From assembly GCA_964630925.1 (NCBI GenBank), contig CAZVZK010000204.1, positions 1 to 15,574 on the forward strand: DNA of 15,574 nt, in the 5' to 3' direction. This stretch comes from RGDT01 sp964630925. GTDB lineage: Bacteria > Planctomycetota > Planctomycetia > Gemmatales > Gemmataceae. Below, in pieces: positions 6,422-14,336 of this stretch. Position numbers and translations under genes: made by a program. The number at the start of each line of letters is the position of its first letter. Positions within the stretch are counted from its first letter, which is position 1. The notes under the pieces were generated by a model that made no database searches, had not been told where the DNA came from, and worked only from the letters and a program-made list of their open reading frames with translations.

Positions 6422-9190
6422 ATGCTGTACGCCGTCCTGGGCATCGCCGCCGTCGGCCTCCTCGCGCTCCTCTACTGGGCGTTCGCCCCCGGCCCCGTCC
6501 GCTGGCGCGCCTTCCAGCGAGCCCAGAAAGCCCTCGCCAACGGCGACTGGAAGCCCGCCCTCGACACCGCCGAGAAGTACCTCGCCCAGTCCCCCAACGC
6601 CGCCTGGAAGGCCCGCCTCGACAACCTCGCCGGCGAATGCCACCAGCGCGCCCTCGACGACGCCCTCAAGGCCAAACGCTTCGAGGACGCCCGAGGCCAC
6701 GCCGCCTCCGCCGCCCTGCATCTCAAGCAGGACGAGGCCGAGCTGACGGCCCGCGTCGTCGAGGCCGCCCTCGCCGAGACACGCCGCCTCTACGCCACCG
6801 ACACCACCGACGCCGGCACCGCCGCCGTCCGCGACATGCTCGCCCGCGTCGTGAAGGTCAATGACGGCAAGGCGCCGCCGGAGGCCGGCTTCTGGCAGGC
6901 CCTGTGCCTCGTCCGTGAGGGCGACTTCGACGGCGCCGTCGCCATCCTCTCCGGCGTCTGCGACGAGACATCCCGCCAGATCATCGACCCGCCCCTCTAC
7001 GTCGGCATCCTCTACCACCGCCTGGGCAAGCCGCAGGAAGCCCTCAAGTGGCTCTCCGAGGCCAACCGGATCGACCCCAACTGCGCCTTCGTCACCTGGC
7101 AGATCGGCGTCTCGCTCATGGTGTCCGGCGGCGACTCCGGCCTCGCCATGCGCGCCCTCCAGCGGGCGATGGGGCCGCGTGGCCTGCCGATGTGGAAGGG
7201 TGACCCCGCCCGCATGTGGGTCGAGGCGTTCCCCGAGGGGAAATCCTACATCCGCCGCGCCGCGGCGAAGACCGGCAAGGCCTTCCCCTGCCCGCTGCTC
7301 GGCACCGACATCAACGTCCTCCTCCGCCAGGGCAACCTCGCCCTCGCCCAGGCCTGCTACAAGCAGGACAAGTTCCAGGACGCCGCCGACCTGTACGGCA
7401 AGCTCCTCGAGTCCTCCCCGCCGACGGTCCTGCTCCTGCGTGGGTACGGCCTGTCGCTCGCCCGGCTGGGGCAGCACGATCAGGCGTACAAGCAGCTCCG
7501 CCTCGCCCTGGAGCAGGAGAGCCCGAAGGACCCCTTCACCGCGGGCTACCTCGCCCTGTGCGGCGCGATGGGCAAGCCCACCAACGCCGACGATAAGCCC
7601 AAGAACGTCACCTGGGCGCTCCGCCTCCTCGCCAACTACCCCGTCTACGAGAACGCCGAGTGGGCCGGCCTCGTCCGCGACGTCCACTCCGAGGCCCGCC
7701 GCAACAACATCGCCCTGCCGCTGCCCGATCAGGAATTGCTCTGCGACGCCCTCGCCTCCGTCCAGGCCGACGACCCCAAGGCGGCGGCCGCCTTCGCCCA
7801 CCTCACCATGACCCACCCCGAGGCCGTCAAGCCCATCTACGCCTGGCTCTACAGCCGGGCCGCGACGGCCCACGGCGTCTCCAGCCCCGTCGATCTCGAC
7901 CTCTTCGCCCGCACCTTCCAGGAGGCCGGCAAGGCCCGCGGCTTCTTCGAGGCGCAGAAGTGGGACTTCGCCGACGTGGAGTACACCTACCTCGAGCGGA
8001 CCGCCAAGAGGGCGCCCGGCGCGTTCCCCGTCGTCCTCGGCCCCGACTACGCCCCCAAGGGCGAGGAGTTCCTCCTCACCCGCTCCGACATGGAGGAGAA
8101 AGCGGGCCGCAAGGACAACGCCAAGGCCAGCGCCGAGATCCTCCTCCGCCTCGCCCCACAGAGCCTCAAGGGCCACGACCGCCTCGCCTGCCTGCACTAC
8201 CGTTCCGGCGAGGTCGAACGCGCCGTGGACGTGCTGGCCAACTGGGGCAAACTCGCCCCGAGTGACCACTGGCCGTTCGTCCGCAAGGCCGTCATCGAGC
8301 AGGAGCGCGGCAACCCGGCGGGCCGCTCCGAGGCCATCACCCAGGCCCTCAGCCTCACCCACGGCCAGGTGCGCGGGGCCGTCGCCTACCTCGGGGCACA
8401 GCTGGCCCTCCGCGAGGGCTCCAGGCTCCTCCAGGCCGGCAAGACGCGCCCGCACCTGCCCGACCTGTCGCCCGACGCCACCGGCGCCGTGGGAGACGGA
8501 CGCCGGCTGCTGGAGGAGTGTCTGCGCGAGGTGCCCGGCCACGCCGACGCCCTGTGGTGCCTGGCCGCCGTGCGGTCCGTCCAGCGCGACCGCGCCGGCC
8601 TCGCCGAGCTGGCCCCGCAGATGGACCGCCCGGATGTGGCCGACCCGCGTTTCCACTACATGGGCGCCGTGTGCCAGCTGGCCGCCGGCCAGTTCGCCAG
8701 GGCCGTCGAGGTCGCCGAGCGGGCAGGCTCGGGGGGCGCCGCGGGCGGGCCTCCGGCCCCCCCCACCGCGCCCCTCCTGAAGCAGGAGGCCCGCTTCGTC
8801 CAGGCGTGGGCCAAGGTGAACCTCGGCGACATCGACGGCGCCATCGCCCTGCTCAAGCCGGTGGCGTCGGATACGTCGGCCCCGTCCGTCATGTACGCGC
8901 GGGCGCTGCTCGGCCAGCTCTGCTACCAGAAGGGCGCGTACGACGAGGCCATCCAGCACTGGTCGCACATCGACCCCGCGGCGCGGGCTCGCTGGGGCCT
9001 GGACGAGCCCCTGCGGCACACCGTCCTCCTCGCCGGGCTGTCGGCCATGCAGGGCCAGAAATTCGAGCAGGCCGCCGACCGCTTCCGCGAGGCGGGCCGG
9101 CTCGGCCTGCGCGACAAGCGCCTCGGCGGGCTGGTCACGCTGGCGCTGGTCAAGGCGGGCCAGCGCCTCCTCTACGACTCCAAGGGGTGA
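6422..9190 (+). CDS. Membrane-anchored TPR protein (chaperone cluster)
   Basis: A 922-residue protein. Residues 1-22 are a hydrophobic anchor (MLYAVLGIAAVGLLALLYWAF) and the rest is helical. TPR-like units are visible near 195-225 (YHRLGKPQEALKWLSEA), 314-332 (QDKFQDAADLYGKLLES), about 833 (YQKGAYDEAIQHW) and about 878 (QKFEQAADRFREAGRLG). A proline/alanine-rich linker lies near 768-785. TPR arrays bind protein partners, so this may be a membrane scaffold for the neighbouring Hsp70s (inference). The ATG at 6422 is chosen although the frame is open from 6341, because the upstream 27 codons read through the inverted repeat and give the repeat-derived FRVFRV peptide. The ribosome binding site is weak (GAGAG near 6406). 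The next gene begins 3 bases after the stop. Confidence 0.85.
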   Translation: MLYAVLGIAAVGLLALLYWAFAPGPVRWRAFQRAQKALANGDWKPALDTAEKYLAQSPNAAWKARLDNLAGECHQRALDDALKAKRFEDARGHAASAALHLKQDEAELTARVVEAALAETRRLYATDTTDAGTAAVRDMLARVVKVNDGKAPPEAGFWQALCLVREGDFDGAVAILSGVCDETSRQIIDPPLYVGILYHRLGKPQEALKWLSEANRIDPNCAFVTWQIGVSLMVSGGDSGLAMRALQRAMGPRGLPMWKGDPARMWVEAFPEGKSYIRRAAAKTGKAFPCPLLGTDINVLLRQGNLALAQACYKQDKFQDAADLYGKLLESSPPTVLLLRGYGLSLARLGQHDQAYKQLRLALEQESPKDPFTAGYLALCGAMGKPTNADDKPKNVTWALRLLANYPVYENAEWAGLVRDVHSEARRNNIALPLPDQELLCDALASVQADDPKAAAAFAHLTMTHPEAVKPIYAWLYSRAATAHGVSSPVDLDLFARTFQEAGKARGFFEAQKWDFADVEYTYLERTAKRAPGAFPVVLGPDYAPKGEEFLLTRSDMEEKAGRKDNAKASAEILLRLAPQSLKGHDRLACLHYRSGEVERAVDVLANWGKLAPSDHWPFVRKAVIEQERGNPAGRSEAITQALSLTHGQVRGAVAYLGAQLALREGSRLLQAGKTRPHLPDLSPDATGAVGDGRRLLEECLREVPGHADALWCLAAVRSVQRDRAGLAELAPQMDRPDVADPRFHYMGAVCQLAAGQFARAVEVAERAGSGGAAGGPPAPPTAPLLKQEARFVQAWAKVNLGDIDGAIALLKPVASDTSAPSVMYARALLGQLCYQKGAYDEAIQHWSHIDPAARARWGLDEPLRHTVLLAGLSAMQGQKFEQAADRFREAGRLGLRDKRLGGLVTLALVKAGQRLLYDSKG

Positions 9191-9193
9191 GCC

Positions 9194-10828
9194 ATGCCGA
9201 AGGACGATGACGACATCCCGATGGCGATCCCCGTCTCCCTGCCCGCCAGGGCGTCCAACGCCCGCTTCGAGCAGGCCGCCGGCCTGCTGGAGCGTGCGGC
9301 CCAGGGCACCAACGACCCCAACGTCCTGTACCTCCTGGCGCTCTCCTACAAGCGCCAGGGCAAGACGGGCGATGCCCGCGCCGCCCTGCGCAAGATCCAG
9401 AAGCCCGACGCCAACGTCTTCCTACAGATGGCCCTCATCTCCCTCGGCGAGGACAACCTCAACCTCGCCGACGAGGAATTGACCCGCGCCTGGTCGATGG
9501 ACAATTCGTGTTACGAGGTGTGCTACAACCTCCTCCTCGTGCGTCTGACGCAGGGCAAGACGGACGCCTGCGTCGAGATGATGCCGCGGGCCATCGAGCT
9601 GGTCGAGCAGCGAGGCGACCCCGACGAGACGCGCTTCCTGCACGTCCTGTACGCGCTGCTCCGCGTCTGCCAGAAGAAGGACTCCTCCCAGCGGCCCGAC
9701 CTCGTCCTGTCCGAGCTGACGCCCAACGACGAGCAGCGCCTGCTCAAGGTGATCCGCAGCCTGGGCCAGCTCGACACCGTCCACACGCTGCTGAAGACGC
9801 TGTCCGAGGCCCGCCCACGCAGCGCCGTCGTGCGGGAGGCGTACATCGAGGCCGTCCTCGTCAAGGGCAAGACCCTGGTGGACCGCTGCCAGTGGACCGA
9901 GGCCGAGATCCTACTCCGCCAGTTCGTCCGCGACCGCTCCTTCAGCCGGCAGAGCCAGGTGGCCCTGCTCACCCTCCTCGGCTGCTGCTCGGCGCTGACC
10001 CAGGACTTCGACACGGCGATCACGCACTACAACGCCGCCCTGAAGCTGGCGCCGAACGACGCCCGCCTGCATCAGAACATGGCGGTGACGCACGAATTGC
10101 AGGGCGACCTGGCCCAGGCCGATCCGCACTGGAACCGCTTCTTCGACCTGTTCACCGGCAAGGTGCCCTCCCCGCCGGACATGCCGTATTACCGCGACTC
10201 GCTGCTGTTCGAGTCGCTGGTGAGGCTGTCGGGCAAGTACGGCGAGAAGGAGAAGTGGAACCAGGCGCTGGGCTACATGCAGCGGGCGGGGCAGCTCCGC
10301 CCCAACGACACCGACGCGATGGAGCGGCTGTTCCACCTCTACGGCAACGCCAAACGCACGCAGGACGCCCGCCGCACCCTCGAACGCCTGCGTCAGCTCA
10401 AGCCGAACGAGCCGCAGTACGAGCTTTACGAGCTGGACCTGATCGAGGTGAAGGGCCTCAACGACATCGAGCGCCTGCTGACCGACATCGACAAGATCCG
10501 CCGCAGATTCCCCGGCGACGGCCGCGTCGAGGAGCGGGCGGTGAGCATGGTCGGCAACGTGGTCCCGCTGATCGGCAACCTGTGCGACCAGCTGACCGAG
10601 CAGCTTGGCAAGGTGATCGACCAGGTGCGCAACCTGCCCAACTACCAAATCAACTGGGCGGCGGTCCGCGAGGTGATGCGCGACCTGATGAAGGAGTTCC
10701 AGAAGCTCCGCCGCATCCTCGGCAAGTGCCAGCCGCTCGTCACGACGGACGACCACAAGCGGATCATCCGAGACCTGTCCGACCACATCGACAAGAAGAT
10801 CGATGCGTGCAAGTCAATGGGGGCCTGA
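9194..10828 (+). CDS. Soluble TPR protein (chaperone cluster)
   Basis: A 544-residue protein with no signal peptide or membrane segment. TPR-like helix pairs are seen at about 43-68 (LYLLALSYKRQGKTGDARAA), 252-318 (including DFDTAITHYNAALKLAPND and the unit after it) and 356-405 (MQRAGQLRPNDTDAMERL onward). The last 100 residues form a charged helical region of unknown type. AAGGGG at 9182-9187 lies inside the end of the preceding gene, 6 bases before this ATG, so the two are almost certainly translationally coupled. Both are TPR proteins, and this one starts with a repeat almost immediately, so the pair could derive from one longer protein that was split. A peptide- or chaperone-docking role is inferred from the TPRs and neighbours only. 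Confidence 0.85.
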   Translation: MPKDDDDIPMAIPVSLPARASNARFEQAAGLLERAAQGTNDPNVLYLLALSYKRQGKTGDARAALRKIQKPDANVFLQMALISLGEDNLNLADEELTRAWSMDNSCYEVCYNLLLVRLTQGKTDACVEMMPRAIELVEQRGDPDETRFLHVLYALLRVCQKKDSSQRPDLVLSELTPNDEQRLLKVIRSLGQLDTVHTLLKTLSEARPRSAVVREAYIEAVLVKGKTLVDRCQWTEAEILLRQFVRDRSFSRQSQVALLTLLGCCSALTQDFDTAITHYNAALKLAPNDARLHQNMAVTHELQGDLAQADPHWNRFFDLFTGKVPSPPDMPYYRDSLLFESLVRLSGKYGEKEKWNQALGYMQRAGQLRPNDTDAMERLFHLYGNAKRTQDARRTLERLRQLKPNEPQYELYELDLIEVKGLNDIERLLTDIDKIRRRFPGDGRVEERAVSMVGNVVPLIGNLCDQLTEQLGKVIDQVRNLPNYQINWAAVREVMRDLMKEFQKLRRILGKCQPLVTTDDHKRIIRDLSDHIDKKIDACKSMGA

Positions 10829-10867
10829 TATTTAGCCGCGACGCGCGGCGGGGCGCGGGAGGCCAGA

Positions 10868-11368
10868 ATGGCGAGAAACGAACCTGTCGTGCTGGAGCTG
10901 GCGTCGCTGCCGCGCGACCAGATGGGCCCGTTCCTGATCCTCGGCCTGGACAAGGTGGCCGAGAAGAAGGAGGTGGACGAGCACTGGGCCGAGCGCGTCA
11001 AGTGGGCGCGGCGCAACCTGGTCAAGGTCGCCCTGGAGGACATCAACTGGGCACGCGACCAGCTCAACGACCCCAGCCAGCGTCTCAAGGCGGACGCCGC
11101 CAGCCTGAACGCCGACACCGGCGACGCGGTGATCGCGGCCCTGGCGAGGCGGTACGGCGCCGACGGCGGGCAGGTCAGCCGGCTGTGGCAGCCCCTTGAC
11201 TTCGAGAAGCCGCTGGCGGAGTATAGCCCGGCGGCCGACGTGCCCGACTCCGCCCAGGTCCGCGACGGGATCACGCTCCCGGCGCTGCCCGAGGAGATGC
11301 TGGCCGGGCTGGCGATGTTGGACGAGCTGGCGGGCCGCCCGCTCGACCCCTGGAGCGTGGCGCTTTGA
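10868..11368 (+). CDS. J-domain-like protein lacking the HPD motif
   Basis: A 166-residue protein. Residues 19-74 follow the J-domain plan: an opening GPFLILGLDK (compare DPYEVLGV in DnaJ), helix II (KKEVDEHWAERVKWAR), a loop, helix III (VALEDINWARDQLND) and a closing LNDPSQRLKAD that mimics the LSDPEKRARYD end of true J domains. The HPD tripeptide required to stimulate Hsp70 ATPase is absent; the loop reads RRNLVK. The rest (75-166) is unassigned. GGGAGG at 10857-10862, 5 bases upstream, supports the ATG. The position directly before a GrpE-like gene and between two Hsp70 genes supports a co-chaperone or regulatory J-like role, but the homology call is by eye and moderate. Confidence 0.7.
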   Translation: MARNEPVVLELASLPRDQMGPFLILGLDKVAEKKEVDEHWAERVKWARRNLVKVALEDINWARDQLNDPSQRLKADAASLNADTGDAVIAALARRYGADGGQVSRLWQPLDFEKPLAEYSPAADVPDSAQVRDGITLPALPEEMLAGLAMLDELAGRPLDPWSVAL

Positions 11369-11382
11369 GGAGCCCCGACGAG

Positions 11383-11973
11383 ATGAACGACGAAGCCCCC
11401 CTGCCGCATTCCGCCCACGACACGGGCCAGAACACCCTCGGCGCCTCCACGCTCTACAAGCTGTGCGAGGAGGTCATCTCGCTGCGCGAGCGCAACAACC
11501 GCCAGCATCAGGAGTTCGACCGCCGCCTCAACGCGATGCGCGACGACCTGAAGACGAGCTTCAACAGCTTCGCCGCGGACACCCAGCGCGCCTACCAGCA
11601 GCTCCGTGGCGAGATCCAGGGCGAGAAGCGCACTAGCCTCGCGCTCCTCACCCTCCTCCTCGAGATCGGCGAGGACCTACGCGAGATCACCTCCGCGCGG
11701 CCTCCGCTCGACGACGCCGACGCGCTGGCGAAGTGGATCGAGGCGGTGGAGGTCGAGTCGCGCAAGGTGGACGCCGCCTTGAAGCGGAATGGCATCCACA
11801 CCTACGACGCGGTGATCGGCTCGAAGTACGTCCCGGCGATCCACGAGCGCGTGGGGAGCAAGCAGGTGGAGGGCCTCGGCCCGCTGATGGTCGCCGAGCA
11901 GCGCGCACCCGGCTACGCCAGCCAGCAGCCGGAGTTCGTTCTCCGTCGGCCGAAAGTGATCGTCTCGGAATGA
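11383..11973 (+). CDS. grpE: GrpE-like nucleotide exchange factor
   Basis: A 196-residue protein. Residues 24-105 are a long charged helix suited to the dimeric coiled coil of GrpE. Residues 137-196 match the GrpE head: NGIHTYDAVIGSKYVPAIHE corresponds to the G-(x)-DP-x-x-HEA region, and PEFVLRRPKVIVSE to the final LRPAKVVVS strand. GrpE releases ADP from DnaK-type Hsp70s, here presumably one or both Hsp70s of this cluster. The match is good at the C-terminus and weak at the N-terminus, so this is a divergent member rather than the housekeeping gene. The ATG at 11383 has GGAG at 11369-11372. A TTG at 11365 would overlap the stop of the J-like gene and is less likely. An inverted repeat begins 11 bases after the stop. 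Confidence 0.85.
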   Translation: MNDEAPLPHSAHDTGQNTLGASTLYKLCEEVISLRERNNRQHQEFDRRLNAMRDDLKTSFNSFAADTQRAYQQLRGEIQGEKRTSLALLTLLLEIGEDLREITSARPPLDDADALAKWIEAVEVESRKVDAALKRNGIHTYDAVIGSKYVPAIHERVGSKQVEGLGPLMVAEQRAPGYASQQPEFVLRRPKVIVSE

Positions 11974-11983
11974 CTCCGTCATT

Positions 11984-12013
11984 CGTTTTCGGTTTTCAGT
12001 TTTCGGTTTTCAG
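11984..12013 (+). repeat. Left inverted repeat of the cassette
   Basis: Thirty bases of alternating TTTTCGG/TTTTCAG units, matching 12413-12442 in inverted orientation with one mismatch. It lies 15 bases before the enclosed start codon. Confidence 0.92.
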
Positions 12014-12028
12014 CGAAGAGGCGAAGGG

Positions 12029-12430
12029 ATGTTCCAATCCTTCGAAGAGCTGGATGTCTGGAAACGGGCGTGCGCCCTCGCCGTCCGCGTGATGGAGGCG
12101 TTGAAAGAGTGGCGGGAGTTCAACTTCCGGAGTCAGATGCAGCGGGCCGCCCTCTCCATCGCTTCCAACATCGCCGAGGGGCATGAGCGAGGCGGCAAAG
12201 ACTTCGCCCGCTTCCTGCGCATAGCCAGAGGATCGTCCGCTGAGCTCCGCACGCAGGCCTACATCGCCGCCAAGGCCGGCTTACTTGACAAAGAGATCAT
12301 GATGGAAGTCGTCCACGAGACCCGCGGCATCTCCCGCATGCTGTTCGCCCTGTCCCGCTCTTTGGAGCCGACGCCCTCGGCCGGTGAGCGGTCGTTGCCC
12401 ATCGGCGCTTTGCCGAAAACCGAAAACTGA
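12029..12430 (+). CDS. Four-helix-bundle protein (S23 / 23S rRNA intervening-sequence type)
   Basis: A 133-residue protein with the family hallmarks: an opening FEELDVWKRACALAVRVMEA, then RSQMQRAALSIASNIAEGHE, then DFARFLRIARGSSAELRTQA and a fourth helix from about residue 85. This family was first found inside intervening sequences of bacterial 23S rRNA and includes the Avd accessory of diversity-generating retroelements. Chromosomal copies have no established function, and a nucleic-acid-binding pentamer is only an analogy. AGAGG at 12017-12021 supports the ATG. The last residues (PKTEN) are encoded by the right inverted repeat, so the repeat supplies the stop codon. No reverse transcriptase or variable repeat is present, so a retroelement role is unlikely. 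The gene looks inserted into the chaperone cluster. Confidence 0.9.
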   Translation: MFQSFEELDVWKRACALAVRVMEALKEWREFNFRSQMQRAALSIASNIAEGHERGGKDFARFLRIARGSSAELRTQAYIAAKAGLLDKEIMMEVVHETRGISRMLFALSRSLEPTPSAGERSLPIGALPKTEN

Positions 12431-12442
12431 AAACCGAAAACG
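12413..12442 (+). repeat. Right inverted repeat of the cassette
   Basis: Inverted partner of 11984-12013. It contains the TGA stop of the enclosed gene (12428-12430) and ends two bases before the ribosome binding site of the next Hsp70 gene (GAGGAA, 12444-12449). Confidence 0.92.
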
Positions 12443-12455
12443 CGAGGAACGAGCC

Positions 12456-14195
12456 ATGCCATACATCGGGATCGACTTCGGGACGACGAACTCCGTCGTC
12501 GCCAACTTCCAGTTCGGCCAGGCCGAGGTGGTGCCCAACCACGAGGGCCAGAAGTGCACCCCCTCCATCGTCACCATGCGGCGTGACGGCACCCTCGCCT
12601 TCGGGCAGGAGGCCAAGGAGAACTTCGACGAGCAGCGCTCCATCCGCTCCATCAAACGCATCCTCGGCACTCCCGAGCGCGTCCCCTTCGTCGGTCAGAA
12701 CCTCCGCACCGAGCAGATCGCCGTCATGCTCTTCAGCCTGCTGAAGAAGGACGCCGAGCAGGGCCTCGGTGACACCTTCCTCAAGAGCGTCGTCACCATC
12801 CCCGCCAACAGCAAGGGGCTGGCCCGCCACGCCACCAAGCTGTGCGCCGGGGCCGCCGGCATGCAGGTGCTGACCCTCATCAACGAGCCGACCGCCGCGG
12901 CCATCTGCTACGGCCTGAACGCCCAGGACGACCAGACGGTGCTGGTCTACGACTTCGGCGGCGGCACCCTCGACGTGACCATCCTGCGCATCCACCACGG
13001 CATGTTCGAGGAGATCGCCTCCAAGGGCATCGGCAAGCTGGGCGGCGACGACGTGGACGCCGCCCTCGGCAAGATCCTCGCCGAACGCTTCCAGCAGAAG
13101 ACCGGCTTCGACATCCTCAACTCGCCGTACAAGCAGCAGTTCATGCTCGCCGCCGAGCGCGCCAAGATCGACCTGTCCGAGAGCGACACCGCCGTCGCAC
13201 GCAAGGCCGAGCTTGTCCCCGAACGGCACCTCAGCCTCGAGGAGGACATCACGCGGGGCGAGTTCGAGCGTGCCATCATGCCGCTGGTGGTCAAGTCGGG
13301 CACGGCCATCGACGAGGCCCTGAAGCTGCGCGGGATGCGGCCCAAGGACATCGACAAGGTGCTGCTCGTCGGCGGCACGTCGAAGATCCCGCTCATCAAG
13401 CGTTACGTCTCCGAGAAGCTGGCGGGCAAGGAGCCGGAGTCGTTCGACCGAGTGGACCCGATGACGTGCGTGGCGCAGGGGGCGGCCATCGTCTCCGCCA
13501 TCCTCCAGGGTGCCGCAGGCCTCGACCAGTACGCCTACTCGGTGAAGCTGGAGCACTCCCTGTGCGCCAACCCGGTGGACGCCCGCACGAACCGCGTCTT
13601 CCTCGACCCCATCGTCAAGCGCGGGGCCGACATCCCCTGCTCGTACACCAAGAAGTATTTCCCGGTGGCCGACCCGGCCGACCGCGTGATGATCAGCGTC
13701 TACGAGGGCGACATCTACGACAACCCGGACAGCCCCGAGAACGTGAAGCTGGCCGAGATCCCGTGGGAATTCAAGCCGCCGCGCGTGCAGCGGGACGGCG
13801 AGCTGGAGGTGACGTTCGAGTACGGCGACGACGGCATCCTGACGGTGATGATCCACGACCCGTACGCCGGGCAGAAGAAGCGGTTCGCCATCCAGCAGAC
13901 GGGCGAGAACGAGCTGTCGGCGGCCCAGCTCATCAAGATGAAGGAGATCAACAAGGAGCTGGTCAACAAGACGATGGAGCTGGAGAACACGGCGGAGTTC
14001 AAGGACGCCGCCGAGGTGCTGCGGCGTGCCGAGCAGAACGTGATCCCGAAGATCGAGAACGCCGAGGACCGCCGCGAGCTGGAGGAGCTGTGCCGCGGCG
14101 TGCGGCAGGCGATGGGCTCGGGCGACAAGAAGAAGATGGAGGAGGCGACGCGCGCCCTCGACGACCGCCTGCTGAACTACGCCTACTTGCTGTGA
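12456..14195 (+). CDS. Compact Hsp70-family chaperone (DnaK-like)
   Basis: A 579-residue Hsp70, about 60 shorter than DnaK. The ATPase domain carries GIDFGTTNS (5-13), K67 in SIKRILG (the DnaK K70 equivalent), NEPTAAA, YDFGGGTLDV (165-174) and VGGTSKIP (305-312). The linker and substrate-binding part (about 360-500) is divergent: the usual DVTPLSLGIETLGG is replaced by a YSVKLEHSLCANPVD-type sequence, but the VTFEYGDDGILTVM strand pair is kept. The helical lid is short, ending in LLNYAYLL with no acidic EEVD-like tail. The ATG at 12456 has GAGGAA at 12444-12449. An in-frame opening from 12384 is read-through of the right inverted repeat. It should be an active ATPase; partners are inferred to be the GrpE and J-like proteins encoded upstream. 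Confidence 0.93.
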   Translation: MPYIGIDFGTTNSVVANFQFGQAEVVPNHEGQKCTPSIVTMRRDGTLAFGQEAKENFDEQRSIRSIKRILGTPERVPFVGQNLRTEQIAVMLFSLLKKDAEQGLGDTFLKSVVTIPANSKGLARHATKLCAGAAGMQVLTLINEPTAAAICYGLNAQDDQTVLVYDFGGGTLDVTILRIHHGMFEEIASKGIGKLGGDDVDAALGKILAERFQQKTGFDILNSPYKQQFMLAAERAKIDLSESDTAVARKAELVPERHLSLEEDITRGEFERAIMPLVVKSGTAIDEALKLRGMRPKDIDKVLLVGGTSKIPLIKRYVSEKLAGKEPESFDRVDPMTCVAQGAAIVSAILQGAAGLDQYAYSVKLEHSLCANPVDARTNRVFLDPIVKRGADIPCSYTKKYFPVADPADRVMISVYEGDIYDNPDSPENVKLAEIPWEFKPPRVQRDGELEVTFEYGDDGILTVMIHDPYAGQKKRFAIQQTGENELSAAQLIKMKEINKELVNKTMELENTAEFKDAAEVLRRAEQNVIPKIENAEDRRELEELCRGVRQAMGSGDKKKMEEATRALDDRLLNYAYLL

Positions 14196-14336
14196 CGCCG
14201 CGTCCCGACAGGGGTAAGTGGTAAGGGGGTCAGTGAAAACCCGGAACGGCCTTGGCCCCTTGCCTTCCGCCCTGTCTTTTCTGGCTGTTCTCATACTGCC
14301 CCAAGACCACAGAACCCTAACCCCCTGGTCTCAGCC

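Larger units (their letters stand above)
11984..12442 (+). mobile_element. Four-helix-bundle gene cassette bounded by 30-bp inverted repeats
   Basis: Positions 11984-12013 and 12413-12442 are inverted copies, 29 of 30 identical with 28 consecutive matches. Each is built from TTTTCGG and TTTTCAG units. They enclose one complete gene (12029-12430), whose stop codon lies inside the right repeat. The unit is 459 bp and sits between grpE and the second Hsp70 gene. No target-site duplication and no transposase are visible, so any movement would need help in trans. Genes of this family are often seen beside such repeats, which supports reading it as a mobile cassette (inference). Confidence 0.7.

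Noticed and set aside
4918..6444. A 508-residue open frame on the minus strand
   Set aside because: Antisense to the large Hsp70, with low-complexity leucine/glycine/aspartate composition and a start inside repeat sequence.
6077..9019. A 980-residue open frame on the minus strand
   Set aside because: It lies opposite the Hsp70 end and the TPR gene, has repetitive valine/glycine/leucine/arginine composition typical of the complement of GC-rich genes, and reads through the inverted repeat (TKDTKG peptide).
11984..12442. CRISPR array or diversity-generating retroelement
   Set aside because: The TTTTCGG/TTTTCAG units are inverted at the two ends, not regularly spaced direct repeats, and no reverse transcriptase, template repeat or variable repeat is present although the protein resembles Avd.
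12384..12455. Earlier start for the compact Hsp70
   Set aside because: The extra codons read through the right inverted repeat of the cassette. The ATG at 12456 has a ribosome binding site and starts directly at the ATPase motif.
12297..14294. A 665-residue open frame on the minus strand
   Set aside because: It is opposite the compact Hsp70, whose motifs are unambiguous. No family motif is seen in the antisense product.
14196..14336. Separate promoter or terminator between the compact Hsp70 and zinc-ribbon genes
   Set aside because: No hairpin with a T tract and no -35/-10 pair with acceptable spacing could be found. GGTAAGTGGTAAG is only a short direct repeat.
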